DNA of 64,000 nucleotides from Aulostomus chinensis (lineage: Eukaryota; Chordata; Actinopteri; Syngnathiformes; Aulostomidae): positions 7,210,001 through 7,274,000 of the forward strand of contig JBBMOA010000013.1 of the NCBI GenBank assembly GCA_037954235.1, read 5' to 3'. Shown here in pieces: positions 11,477-23,971 of the stretch; position 1 is the stretch's first letter, and the number at the start of each line of letters is the position of its first letter. The position numbers and the translations under genes are program-made. The notes beneath the pieces were generated by a model. That model was not told where the DNA came from. It did no database searches and saw only the letters and a list, made by a program, of their open reading frames with translations.

Positions 11477-13763
11477 CTCCCCTGTTGAGGCCTCTTGTTG
11501 CTTTCGGAGTGTCTGAGAGGCCTCTAAAGTATTTTGCATGGTGTGTAGAAGTACACTAGGCCTCCTGTTGTTGGATGCCAGTGAACTGTGGAGGGGTGAG
11601 CACGACCCCCCCCCACCTGGGACTGCTGATCACAAGACAGGTGAAGGAGGACTGTGTCTTTGTAGCCAGGTGATAGGGATCGGCTGCCGCAGACCCCAAG
11701 GACACAGGAGCTTGTTGTTTTTTCACTAACCTCGGGGCAGACTGGTCTCAGGTCTGCCTCTCTCTCCCAGCTCAGCAGGGTTCAAAGCATGAAAAAGGCC
11801 CATGAAGCAGAATTAGTCCCCCTCAGCCTCACAGTCCATCCTTTCTTTTTGGTCCAGTCGACCTCTAGACTAACATTGAAGTGCTAGCTAACGATCATGA
11901 GTGACTGGGCTGGCACTGGTGCCGGGCTACCAAGCTGGCATGAAGGGGACAAACAGGATTGTAGCTGTAGAGGCCTCAGCTGGAGGAAAGCCGCTAATGC
12001 AGCTCCAGCCTCCACATGTCAGACATGTGGGAGACCTGAATGATGAAGAGTTCTCCAAAACAGGCCTTGGCTGGAACTGAACCCTTTAGAAAAGTCAAGC
12101 CCACTGCAAAAGAGCTGGTAATACCGGTCCATTTGTTTGCTGCAAGACTTTGTCGCAGGTTGGAGTGCTGGTGAAAGGCCTGGTGAAATCTGGCGCTGCG
12201 CTGCACTGGAGGGGCTTACGCAGCCGCCAACCGTGGCCTACTGACCTGGCTGTCAGACACAGCTAGCTTGGGAGGACAGCAAATCTCTTCTCCCTATTGC
12301 AGAGATGGGAGTATTCCCTCACATGAATGATGAAAAATCCATTTTCATCAAAAACACATAGACGCCACCTATGACTGTGTGCCCAGCCAAGCACATCTGA
12401 GGTCAACATAGGTCTGGAATATTATTCCCCAAAGTGTTCTAGCTTTAGCTTAATTGAATTGAGGCCTCCAGGAGGCTTCCTTCCTTCCTTTCTGTCTTTC
12501 TCTCATGGCCAAATACAAGGAGAGCCTGAACCTGCTCCTGGAGGTGCCTCTGTCAATGCACATTTTTCAAAGAGTAAAGACATGTTGCCCTGTTTTGTTC
12601 TCGAGTGTTAACGCCAGGTGCTAGCGAGTGGCTTGTGTCCTTACCTAAGAGGGCTTGTGATTTTGCTGTGTGACCACGCCAGAATTGTCTCGCCCATGTC
12701 GCAGCCAAACCTGGAGTGACCTTGCTGCCATGTTGTGCCCGCATGACACGGTCGCCTGTGTCTGGGAGTAAAATGCGAAATGGTAGGCAGATGTTTTTTT
12801 GTCATGTTTTCTGTAAATCATTGGTGGTTGGGCTGCGTGCTGCTGTCTGTGCCTCTGGACAAGTTCAGTGGGAAGAGCTGGAGAAGCTGTTAGCGTTGAC
12901 GAAAAGGATGCTTTGCTCTGCTGTACTGTGGCGGCCATCATAGCAGTCCCGCTTGTCATCCTGCCTTTTGTTTATTGTTACTGCAATGTTCATCTCTTCA
13001 AACCTAAAGAGCTATATTTAATTGTAGTGGCTGCTCCAACAGGCAATCAGATCATTCCTTTCACATGTGAACGGACAGAAGAAGAAGGAAATACTGCGCT
13101 TGAACAGAACGGCCGGAGCTACATGCATGCAGGGCTGCACCTGGAGATCCGGGGCCCCAGCCACTGCTTCATCTAGATGTTGCGAGGGCCCCTGAGTGTT
13201 CAGTCCTCCCCTGTGTGCATGCACCTGCCGGTGGGACCGCTACGATAGCTCCAATTGGAGGTGCCCCGTCTGCTTGTTGCTCCCCTCGTGAATGTTTCTA
13301 CGGCCACGTGTGCGTAACTTCAAACATCAGAGTTCCACAAATGCAATGAAGGTGGTGGCTACACACCACTGCCAAACCCAACGACAGACTGGACTTCCAT
13401 TCGGTGTTCCACTCTAATTCCTAGTGTCAGTGGTGTGGTTTATCATTGGCTGTTCAGAGTTCCTCACAGCCAATGGCAGCCTGGTCAAAGCCATCGTGAC
13501 ATGACTCACGAGGAAGCGTTGACAGAGGAGCGCGTTCAGCCGGCGGCAGCCTGGAGGGTCCGTCACATCTGCAGGCTGTAGAGGCTGCTGCTGTACGGCT
13601 GGGCAGGCATTCTGTCAGGGTTCGAAGATGCTGGGACGGGACCCCGGGCTCTGAGGGGAGGGTCAATGCACAATGAACATATCCCATGTCACCGTTTGGT
13701 CTGAAGCCCTTTACATCCCCCATGAGATAATATGTTGTATCTTTCAAAATATTTTATCTGTGG
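11475..13763. other. Intergenic sequence without a recognised gene
   Basis: Read on both strands. Open frames are short and lack family motifs. The frame at 12868-13176 (+) has one hydrophobic stretch (AAIIAVPLVILPFVYCYC), but its flanks do not resemble a known protein. Confidence 0.4.
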
Positions 13764-13903
13764 CGTGTGTGTGTGTGTACGTGTGTGCGCTTGCGTGTGT
13801 GTGTGCGTGTGCATGTGTGTGCGTGTGTGTGCGTGTGTGTACATATATATATATATATACACACACGCACGCAAACACACACGCACACACACGCACACAC
13901 ACG
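13764..13903. repeat. GT/TA/AC alternating purine-pyrimidine dyad
   Basis: About 140 bp of GT with interspersed GC steps run into a central (TA)n near 13843-13858, then AC with GC steps. The tract is nearly self-complementary about the TA centre and almost wholly alternating purine-pyrimidine, so it could form Z-DNA or a cruciform. Confidence 0.9.
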
Positions 13904-14751
13904 GTTTGTTATATATGATGCTCCTCCTTTCAGAAAAATATAACATGTAAACAGGAAAAACATTGCTGTTTTTTTTCCTTTGTATTTTATACTTACAGAA
14001 AGCATTGAATAAAATGGATAAATACTTGCACTTTAGATATATTAAGAAAAATAAAAATCTGCATATTATTTTTGATAGGGATCTCACATTCAAATAATAT
14101 AAATTACAGGCTTTGTGACTATTGCTGGACAGAGATGTACTGAGTTCTACTTATTGAAGTATATTTTGTCTGTGTGTCAGAAGGTTTACTAAAGTAAATT
14201 GCATGATAAAGTAGTACTACACCGATGTTGTTCTTTTTTTAGTTGGTAAAAAATGTCTGAAAACTGTGATAACAACCCTCTCGTATCATGTTTAACCTCA
14301 ACCCTTCTAGAATATTTCTTATTGAAATATGGCCTTTCCCGATTACATGACGATGGTGCTTACTTTGGCTTTGACATCGAGCTCATCCTACACATCGCAA
14401 CATCACCATAACTCACGTCCTTACAATTCATCCACTACCTTATTAAATTTCTGTTGATGGCAAAAAAAGAAAGGTGTGTGCTGTTTGTTTTCAATGTTGG
14501 GGGAGCCTTGTTGTCTGAAAACCCCTAACCGCGGGCTCAGCTGCCCGACAACGGCAGTCGTCTGTGGTCGTGGGGCGGGGCGCTACAGCGCTGGTCGTGT
14601 ATCAACGAGTGCTGCATGATTCAACAATATGTGCAACTATTCAACAAAGTAAAAAAGTGGATTTGTTCATTTTATGTGTTTAAAATTTACTTAAAATTGT
14701 TATGAAATTTGTTTTCTTGCAAGTGCTGCGCAAATGTTTTCGTGCAAAGCC
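13904..14751. other. AT-rich intergenic sequence
   Basis: Nothing recognised. Several A- and T-rich stretches and AATAAA matches are present; it could be distal pura 3' UTR or intergenic DNA. Confidence 0.35.
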
Positions 14752-15120
14752 TTGAGCTCACTGAGAGGTTTTAACCTCCTCCATCACTTCTTTGTGACTG
14801 CAGAGTGCAGGAAGAACCAGCCACGTATTTTAGCTTGAAGCTAAAGGAGACTGATGCTAACAACAGCTAAACTCTGTAGGTGTTAAAGCTGGTTTTCATG
14901 TTTAATCAAACTGTTAGTGGATCCTGATCCTCCGTCTGGATCAAGGAGACCTGGACTCTACCAGACCACCTGGAGAGGTGGTGACCAGACGTTTCTGGAC
15001 AGTTTAGCTGCTGTTAGCATCAGTCTCTGTTAGCTTCAAGCTAAATATACGTGGTTGGTTCTTCCTGCATTCTGGAGTCCCTGTGAAGTAACACAGGAAG
15101 GAAAAACACCTCAGTGAGAT
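14752..15120. mobile_element. Foldback MITE with ~120-bp arms
   Basis: The left arm (TTGAGCTCACTGAGAGG onward) is repeated in reverse complement at the right end, finishing CACCTCAGTGAGAT. Both arms contain a TGCAGGAAGAACCA block, a CCACGTAT block, an AGCTTGAAGCTAA block and a GACTGATGCTAACA block. The arms flank a unique centre near 14880-14990. No coding capacity is seen. A related single arm lies at 17770. Confidence 0.8.
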
Positions 15121-17528
15121 GAATACTCCTGTTAGTGAGTACTTGGTAGGTAAAATACACTTTTAGTGTTAAGTCTAGCTTAGTGTTCACTTAATTTCTT
15201 ACAACTGCTCCCCCCGAGCTCCCTTCAGACAGCTTTTATCATTATTAGTAGTTTATGTGTAGTCTGAGCAGAAGTTCATGTTTCATCCTCTCATTGTGAC
15301 CAGTGCTGCTGCGCGATGAAGGCCAGTATTAAGTACCGTCAGGACTGGTCTTGTCTATCATGAACCAGTACTTCAACAGCCGATGTATTTGGGGGAGTGG
15401 AGTTTTTACGTCAGTCATACTATGGTTGATCCTTCTGCCAGAGGTTGAAACAAAAGCAAATAACTATGCATTTATTTTGAAAAATGTTCTTTTGTATATT
15501 GTTGCCTGATTGAAGAACCCTTTGGGCTGAATGAGTTAGTCAGTTCTAAGTTGGTTCTACCTGTTCGAAATGAGTTGAGGTCATTTGCACAAGGCAGGTT
15601 TGCTGAGCCAAGTGGCTAAAGATGCTAGTGTCACTATGGAATGCAATAAAGGTTTGTCGGCCTTGGATTTCTTAAAAAGAAAGGACATATTTCTGTGAAA
15701 TGGAAATGAAGATCCAACTGTCGACGCAGGCTGTTAGAATATGCGTGCTGCTCCAGTGAGTCAGTACCATGAAACCAAAAGAATGATTGGTGTTTTATTC
15801 ATTTTTAAACGAAAAATTTGTGACTAAAAGCTTGATCAAAAGTGACAACAGTGAATAGCAACAACCTGCCTGAGGGTTGAGGGTTGGGGGGCGTGACGCT
15901 GATGTGGAGGAAATATGGTTTAGACCAACAATTCTGGTCCTTTTTGCAAGTCATGAACACTTTAAAAAAAATGTCAACTTTTTGAGTGAATTTGTGATTA
16001 AATTAGTTTTAAACTGATGTGTTCAAAGTGTTTCTCTGTTTTATTGATGATCATCATGGACAAAACAAGGCTTCACAACTTTGAAAAAAATGCGCCATGG
16101 CTTCATCATTGTTGTTTTCATTGCAAAAACGTGGCAATGATGATGGTGGTTTGTGAGGATCTGTGTCAAACACAGGTTTGTAGAGGGTTGTGTAGGCAGG
16201 ACGTCTCTGCAGCGCCACAATATTTGATCCAAGGTGCTGTTGTGACTCAGTTCGCCTTGATTTGGATTATATTCGGAGTAACGGTGCAACTCTCAAAAAC
16301 ATCCAACATGTGTGGAATACAAGGTGGAGGGTGCCGCCACGCGTCAGTGAAATAGATCAGAAGTGTCATGGAGCTGAGGCTCATTTGGTGAGCAGGAAAC
16401 CTTCAGTGTGAGCTAGCAAGAGATCCAATATAATCCACCTCTGAGGCCACGGCGTCTGAGAGAGCCGTGTCTTGGTACAGCATATTGGAAACATCCTCTG
16501 AAGCCAGACCAGTGGCCGACCTGAACTGACTGGGAGGTCGCTGGAGGCACTACATTACTGCAAATTAACATCCGAACCCATGAGCGAGCAGGGTCTGCCA
16601 CGGACTGGTCTTCAACCCTCCTGTGAAATGGCTTGATGAGTTTACACAGTGTGTGCGTGTGTGTGTGTGTGGGGGGGCAATAAAGGTATTATGATTGTGA
16701 ACTCTGTTGCTTCTGGATGTTCTATAGCAGTGTCATTCTGGACGCCAGCTCAGGAGAAAAAGGGCTGCCTTCTTTTTGATTTGGACAACAGAGGATGCCA
16801 AGAAAGTGGGTCACTCTCTGTCAACAGGGCCTTCTAGATCGGGGGAGGCAATTTCCCCTCAAAATATATTCCTAATCAATCAATGTGTTTATTTTAATCC
16901 AAAAACAACTAAAGACTAACAGCCCACAGTGCTGCTGAGGTCTGTAGCACGTCTCTGATGGATGCTTCCGTAAAACTAGCGAGCAACCACACAAGCTGCC
17001 CCGCTGGAAGAGCCTGAAACATAAAATCTCTTTTTCAACAAGACCTTCTGAGGGCAGACTAGTCCAAGTTTCCATCTAGTGCAGGTGGAGCATGTCAGTA
17101 AACATATAATAACCAAGCCCTGATACAAACATGTGACCTTTTACCGTGTCCAGTAGTGAACCAGCCTGCTTGTCACACACCTTACATACTAGCCAGACAG
17201 GTTCATGTAGTGGGAAGCTACCCAAACATGGCTGCCTCTATTTTTAGCTCATGAGTTGCGAACAATCTCATGGGCCATTTAAATGGAACAAAGTCAAAGT
17301 TGAACATTTGAAAGAGAAGCTATCTGGCTAGCCTGACAGCTATTAGCTACACAAAAATAGCCCCACTGTATGACAAACTTACAGAGCTGCGAACTATCAT
17401 TCCTTTGTTAGCTCCCCACCTTGCTACTGGGATATTCCCAGTTGAACAGGTGTTCAGTACGTTCCTCCTCTTCCTCCAGTTGGAACTTTCCCTCTCCAGT
17501 TACTCGTGAACCCACTCTAGTTTCTATT
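15121..17528. other. Intergenic sequence without a recognised gene
   Basis: No convincing coding sequence. AATAAA matches occur at about 15646 and 16678. A short GT run with a G7 tail lies at 16648-16677. The open frame at 16017-16355 has no recognisable domain. Confidence 0.35.
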
Positions 17529-17635
17529 AGGGTTGCCAACCGTCCCGTATTAGCCAGGACGGCCTGTATTTAGGATACGCCTCTTTTAGCTCAAATACGG
17601 GGCATCCCGGCCGATACGTGACGGTTGGCAACCCT
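17529..17635. mobile_element. 107-bp MITE with 16-bp perfect terminal inverted repeats
   Basis: AGGGTTGCCAACCGTC at 17529-17544 is the exact reverse complement of GACGGTTGGCAACCCT at 17620-17635. The internal halves are also partly complementary (CGTCCCGTATT against AATACGGGGC). TAGTTTCT occurs just outside both ends and could be an 8-bp target duplication, as in hAT-type elements. Confidence 0.8.
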
Positions 17636-17769
17636 AGTTTCTCTGCAGTGCCCAACATATAGGTAGCTCCTTCAGCACGTATAACTTTTGCCCAAGAGTT
17701 TTACTGTTCAAGTGATATTTCACCCAAAAGGCGTATTTCACCTTTCAGGTTCTGACGGAGGGGGGACTC

Positions 17770-17896
17770 TTGAGCTCACTAAGATGTTGTTCCCCATCCT
17801 GCATCACTTCTATGTGACTCCAGAATGCAGGAGGAACCAGCCACGTACTTTATCTTAAAGCTAATGGCGACTGATGCTAACAGCAGCTAAACTGTC
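17770..17896. mobile_element. Single arm of the foldback element
   Basis: Matches one arm of the 14752-15120 element: TTGAGCTCACTAAGATG, GAATGCAGGAGGAACCAGCC, CACGTAC and GACTGATGCTAACAGCAGC in order. No matching second arm follows, so this is a solo arm or half-deleted copy. Confidence 0.7.
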
Positions 17897-19598
17897 TTAC
17901 TCCCAGAGGGAGGTTTCTCATGTCCTCAGGAAAAAAAAAACACTGCACATTTTTTTTTGTAAAAGTCGCTCTAATTAAACCATTTCTTCTGTTAATCCAA
18001 AGTAACAGTAAGTCAGAGCCAAGTACTATGAGGCTGACCTGTATTTTATAGTACACTGATTGTGCATTCATGGCAGTAACAATAATCAATGTTAAAAATA
18101 CTTTCTAGAGGGTTGTTATCTTGTGAGACACACCAGTGTTTGAATAATTAAATTCATCATTGAGCCCCAAGTGCTACCTTTCTAGGGAAAATATATACCA
18201 CAGAGTGGAGGAGGAGCTGACACAGGTGTGAGTAGTGATGTCACACAAACCCTTCAGTACACGTCAGGGAGGTGTCACGTCACAGCAGGCCTGCTATACT
18301 CAACACATCACCGCATTTTTGTTTAAAGTTCTTTCCGGTTTCCAAGAATCTGCACAAAGAAATCCACAACTACACCATCTGTATAAAAGCTTATTTTATG
18401 AAGCACAGACTAAATATTCAGTAAATATTTCTTTTACATTGTATATGAGCATCCTGCCAAAAAACAGCTCTGATATACAAAGAAAACAAAACGACAAAAG
18501 ACAGATCCAGTGCAGACATCGCAGTGCAGAAGCTGTCTTCTTTTAAAATAAAACATAATTAACATATATGTTTGTCACGATCCTATTTTGGAGCACAAGG
18601 CCTACCCTAGAACATGGGGAAACAAAGGTTAGCACAACAGCCAAAGTTGCTCTGAGTGAGCAGCTTGAGAAAATGCTGCTCTCTACATGGATGCAGTCCA
18701 GAATTCCAGATATGATTCCAGGTTTCCACAAATGTTCCAATATCCTACCAATCACAATAAAGATGATAGGCAAAGCAGCAGAGCCCAGGCAGGCTGTGCG
18801 AGAGTTCTGACTCTGTCAACAGGGGGCGCTAGGCTCACCCATCTACAGTTGTGTCATAAGCTAATTTCCTAGAAGGAGGGAAGGTGTGTGCGTTTGGGTG
18901 GGCTGGGATCAATAAGGTGCTCACAAACAGAGGTCCCACCAGCAGCAGCCGCCCCTTCCTCACCTTACACAACAAGTTACACAACCGCTCCTTCCAGGAG
19001 AAGCACCACTACGCTCTGTTGTCTTACCGACTTAGACAAACAAAACCAGCATCTTCTTAGAAAACAAGTCCATCCTGCTGCTCGTCCTCACCCACGTGGA
19101 CGGTGGTTTGATGGCTACTTGGCTGGTGGAGTTGTTTTTCCGCTCTTCACCTCACTGTTCCATTCTGCTGACAGGTGTCTTGACTTGAGCATGCTAAGCT
19201 GGTGCAGTCCTGCTGCTGCACTCCCCAAAGTGACCTGCTTTCTCAAAGACATATTCTGTTGGGAACGATGGCAGCAGTAGGAATACAGCTGTGCTGGCAG
19301 AGCCCAATATGAGGTCAAAAAGCAAGTAGAATCAATCCGTGTCATCTTTTGCCTCCTTCGGTGGCTTTCTTTGCACTTGAAGATGCTTTTGAGGGACAGA
19401 GGCCTGACAGTGAAGGCAGCAGCACACACTGATTGTTGCTCTCCAACGCACTTTAAGATTCCTCACTCACAACATCTCAACTGGACCCAGTGAACAAGGC
19501 TGATCGATCCCATAGCTGCTGGCTGTCTGGGAATCTTCACATTTATCAGCTGACAGGACAGGGAGCAGGAAAAACATCAGTGTGGTTTTTCCTTGTTT
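17897..19598. other. Intergenic sequence without a recognised gene
   Basis: No coding sequence recognised on either strand. A CTCF-like site within it is listed separately. Confidence 0.35.
18817..18831 (+). promoter_or_regulatory. CTCF-like site
   Basis: CAACAGGGGGCGCTA closely fits the CTCF core CCASYAGRKGGCRS apart from one position near the 5' end. It lies 2.4 kb beyond the 3' end of psd2. Occupancy is inferred. Confidence 0.4.
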
Positions 19599-19868
19599 GA
19601 CTTCTTGGTGACTCCAAAAGTCAGAAAGCACCAGCCACACGATGTATTATTAATCTGGAGCCAATGTGAACCTGCTTGACAGTATTTGTCGCTCTAATTG
19701 AAGTGTTTGCCAAGTACTGACAGTACAGCTGCTTTAAGAGAACTTGCATTACATCGGACGACGTGTTTGACAGTTGGTAAGGGACAATGAGGACGGTTTT
19801 CTCTTGTTGGTCATCTGTCTCCATTAGCTTCTCTGCCGCTTTCTAGCTTCTAGAGTCACCAAGAAGTC
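19599..19868. mobile_element. Foldback-type MITE, 16-bp perfect inverted ends
   Basis: GACTTCTTGGTGACTC at 19599-19614 is the exact reverse complement of GAGTCACCAAGAAGTC at 19853-19868. Internal words such as CACCAGCCACACG and TTAGCTTCT recall the 14752 element, so the two may be distantly related. Confidence 0.65.
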
Positions 19869-20611
19869 ACGCAGGAGGTCAGTCGCCTAAAGCTGGAAAT
19901 AAACTTGCTTTGAGGAATGTGTTTCTGTGCACCTGATGGCTGATGGTTGTGGACCTCCTGAGAAATGAACACTCCACGTCTGCAAGATGCTGAGAACAAA
20001 GAGTCAGTTTTTAAGAGAAGTTCACTAACCAACATGTTTGGGATGTGACGGAATGTGAAATCAGCACTTTTCAGGAGCTGGCGTGGAAACCAGCAAAAGA
20101 GAGAAGAAACAAGTCAGAGCACTGTGTTGCTGACCCATGTGACCAGCCTGTGGTCCATGAAATACGTCTCATTTCCCTTTGTAGTTCTTCTTCGGGATTT
20201 TACAATAATCCAAATCTACACGTCAAGATTGATGTCAGGTGGGCCCTCTAGTGGAACAGTGTGTATGCAGGCAAGTATGTGAACAAGCGCTTGAGACGCA
20301 GTGGGTCGTCAACTCCATCCGACGTTCAAACAGCAAGTAAATGGCCTGCCTGGAGTCGGTGCTTGAAAGGCAAATTAAAACCTTTTGAGGTGAAGTAACA
20401 TTTTAAGAGAACACGGAGCGGTGCTTTCATTCGGTCACCGACTGATATCCACGTTGAGTTGTTCAGCACTAAAGAATAATTGCACACGTTCGTATTTGGG
20501 CTTCAAAATAACAGACTTGTGTTTGCTCTGATTCAAGTAAATGCTTGGAGCCTGCAGACAACAGCTTCTTTCAGCTGGTGGGAAAACCTGACGAGTGTCA
20601 AATCCCTCAAC

Positions 20612-20760
20612 AGCTCGTGTCAAGGTGCCCTTCAGTAAGGCACTCAACCGCCGTCCCACCCAGAGGTCCGTGAAAAAGAGCAAGCACCCTTGCTGTGAAG
20701 AAAGGGTGAATAAATAAATAAATATACGATACAATAGGGGGTCCCTCTAAGGAGTCCTGA
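20612..20760. repeat. SINE-like fragment
   Basis: CAAGGTGCCCTTCAGTAAGG and the following CACTCAACC resemble the body of the tRNA-derived SINE at 28667 (GTCCTTGAGCAAGATACTG). The fragment ends in short AATA repeats at about 20706-20722. It is diverged and its borders are uncertain. Confidence 0.35.
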
Positions 20761-21222
20761 CATACCACACTCCAGGTCCAAAGGTGAGTAACAAAAAAGG
20801 CCAAAATGCTACAGTAGTACCATCATACCTGGACAGAGTGAGAGCAGATCTTCTTCACCTTCTCTGTTGGGCCTCACCGGCAACTAAAAACACATTTCAA
20901 CCAAAGACAACTGCATCATTCGGCCTTTTCAAAAGTAACACTGATGATCTTATAAATACTGATCCCAGTTGGGATCATTTGGATGTGCAAAAACCAAAGT
21001 TCTGAGGACCAGGGTCTGGCAGGTTCAGTCAGTTGCTCTTCTCCTTCTTCAACTATTGCTTGAGTACAAAAACTTCTAGGAAGGATGGAGCTGTTTCCCA
21101 CTGGGAGGAACCAAGAACAACAGGGGGAACCGAGGAGCACAAAACAAAATGACCAACTAAAAACCCGATAAGTTGTAGTTTTGCTCAGGGGGGCTTAGGT
21201 TTCTACTCCCTCCTCCCACTCC

Positions 21223-21444
21223 TCAGCTCATCTGTGTGGGGTCAGTGCACCCAGCCGCCCTCCCATTCAGACCGCTGTGAGCCTGACTGATGGACGGGGA
21301 TGACTGTGTCTTCCGGAGGTGGCTGGCCAGGGTTCCTTCCATGATCAGGCCCCCCATCACGCTGGCCTCAATCTTCTCAAGGTCGTCGGTCTCGGCGCGG
21401 ACTTTGGCCTGCAGGAGGCTGATGTACGTCTCATACCGAGTCTT
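21223..21444 (-). CDS. psd2: psd2 terminal coding exon
   Basis: 222 bp including the TGA at 21223-21225. Acceptor TCTTGAGCAG. Encodes KTRYETYISLLQAKVRAETD, DLEKIEASVM and a serine-rich tail with LRKTQSSPSISQ, ending DPTQMS. The RKTxSSPxxSQ tail resembles PSD2. The 3' UTR continues to lower coordinates; no clear minus-strand AATAAA was found within 800 bp. Confidence 0.92.
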   Translation of the reverse strand, partial: KTRYETYISLLQAKVRAETDDLEKIEASVMGGLIMEGTLASHLRKTQSSPSISQAHSGLNGRAAGCTDPTQMS

Positions 21445-22234
21445 CTGCTCAAGAGAAGGGAGGGTGAGGACGAGGATGAGGAGGACACCCAGGCCTGACT
21501 GATCACTTAATCAATGAATACAAAGATCTCAGCACTATATGTACAACATGGGTACACAAACACACTGTACCTCATATGTGAGGTAGTGCTCTTTGAGCCG
21601 ATACTCTTCCCACTCACGGCTCTTGGGGTCAGATGCAGGGGGGCTCTTCCGGTGGTCCTCCAGCTCCAGGCTCATCTGCTTCAGTTTGCTCTCGTGACTC
21701 AGCAGCTGTTCCGTCTACACCAGTTGCAGCCCCCCCCCCCACCACAAACACAAGACCAACAACAAACAACCAATCAGATGCCAGAGTACACAAATAGAAA
21801 ATGTACCATTAAATTTGTCCAGTGCTTCTAGGTTTATCCATCCATCATCCATCCCTCCATCATCCATCATCCCTCCATGTTCTCCCTCTTCTCCTGTTCA
21901 GGGTGGTGGGGGTGGAGCCTATCCCAGCAGCCTTCCCCCTGGACAGGTCACCAGTCCATGGCAGGGCCAACACATAGAGACAGACAACCATTGGCTCTCC
22001 CAGCCACGCCTACGGTCAATTTAGAGTCTGGATTAACCTGGTCCCCTCTTGATGTCTTTGGACTGTGGAGGAAGCTGGAGTACCAGAGAGAACCCAGCAG
22101 GAACAGGGAGAACATGGAGACTCACCCAGAAAGACCCCGTGCTGCAGCCGGGGCTCCACCCACAACCTTCTTGATGGGGGGCCACAGTTAGGACCACATT
22201 TTCAATCAAAGGAAGAAAATCATTCCTGCTCTGT

Positions 22235-22278
<44 letters not shown>

Positions 22279-23920
22279 CTGGTCCAGCCTGGTGGATGAG
22301 GACGGCAGGATGGGCCGACAAAATTTCTTCATGGAGCCGATGGCAGCGGGGAAGGCTGGAGCAGAAAAGAGGGCAGCTACCAGGTTGATCCGGAAGATCC
22401 ATGACATCATCTCCTCCTCACTCCTGAGGGAGGGAGGGAGAGGGGGGAGGGAAGGAGAGAAGGGAGAGAGAGAGGCATAAAGGGAAGAAGAGAAGTGAGG
22501 GGAGAAAGCGATGGAGGGAGGGAGAGAGGGAGGGGGGGGGATTATCTTTGGGTTCTGCAGCTCGATGGATGTATCCTGTTGATGCAACATCCAAATGATT
22601 TGCTCATGTATTTAATGTGTGAACCTTGTTGAGGAAACAAAACACTACAATATAGAAGTACTTCATATGTTTTGTTTCCAGAGACAAGCAGAAGAGAAAC
22701 AGCTTCAAAATCACACCTGCATATTCTGTCCTGGCTCTTACTCCCTGACTAAAGGCCCAAACTGCTGTGCCTTTGTGTAAAAGGCGCTGTAGGAGGGAAA
22801 TGTTCATCCTCTCTGAGGACAACTAGAGTATCGGAACAATGAAAGATGAGCAGGGTCGACTCACGGGGCCTGCAGCAGGAAGACCCTCCAGTCGGAGGTT
22901 TTCAACTTCAGTACGTTGGCTCTCTTGCTGTAATCAGTGGCACGAGTGGCTAAAGCGTGGTGGACACGAACGGCGTTCTTCAGATCCACTTCTGAAATGT
23001 CAGCATCGGGCTTGTACTCATCCTGAGGGGGGACAACGAGAGCTGAGGCCAACACTTGGAGCTGCGTCTCCATCCAAACGATACCGAAAAGCTTAAACCA
23101 TAAAATCCTGATGGAAGTATCAGTACTTGCTACGTCAAGTTAAAACATTACATTGAGAAAATTGTCATCTGTGTTTAGACATTCACTGTTCCCAGTGTAG
23201 CCTTCCTTCCAGCAGAGGGAGACAACAGCACTCCCCCCACACACACACAGCAGAGCAGCTAGCAGCATCCACTGCTGCAGTGACAACCCTACTGGATGTT
23301 GTGTTTCTATGGCAACAGGCAAGAAGCGGTACCTTCTGGAGATACAAGATCATCCCCTTCAGAACCGCGTAGAACTTCTTCCATCCACGTCGACCACGCG
23401 GGGCTTAAAGAAAGTAAAAGTCTATTTATCCAGAAACTTCATTTAAAAATGTGTCTGTGTGAGAGAGACAGAGAGAGAGAGAGAGATAGACAGAGAGAGA
23501 AAGAGGGAGAGAGAGGGAGAGAGATGTTTGCTGGTGCACTCACTGCGTTTCCCATCCATGTCAGCGTGGCTCTTGCGTGTTAGTACCCCGTGTTTGTAGG
23601 TGACAGCATTGAGGAGGATGGGGATGGCGATGAAAGGGTTACTGCTGTCTGTTACCCTGGCAACGCGTTTACTCCCACCCTCACACTGCTCCTCCACGAG
23701 CTCTGACAGACTCTTCCTCAGCTCCTCCTCCTCACTGTACACACACATTTAAACACCCATTCAGAGAAAGCTCAGCCTACTGAGGGGATGACTACACAGC
23801 AGCAGCTCCAGCAGAAGCAGCAGCAGCAGAAGCAGCAGCAGCTCCAGCAGCAGCAGCAGCAGCTCCAGCAGCAGCAGCTCCAGCAGCTCCAGCAGCAGCA
23901 GCTCCAGCAGCTCCAGCAGC

Positions 23921-23971
<51 letters not shown>

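Noticed and set aside
12868..13176. Frame with one hydrophobic segment as a small membrane protein
   Set aside because: No homology recognised, poor context, overlapping frames on both strands. Most likely chance.
13673..14093. Val/Cys- and Thr/His-repeat frames
   Set aside because: Read-through of GT/AC repeats.
16017..16355. Candidate igip (IgA-inducing protein) next to pura
   Set aside because: IGIP lies beside PURA in mammals and this frame begins MCS, but the rest does not resemble what I recall of that protein. No other match was found by eye.
22033..22590. 185-aa minus frame as a separate gene
   Set aside because: It overlaps a true psd2 exon but reads on through its intron ends and a CA repeat. 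The spliced psd2 model explains the conserved part.
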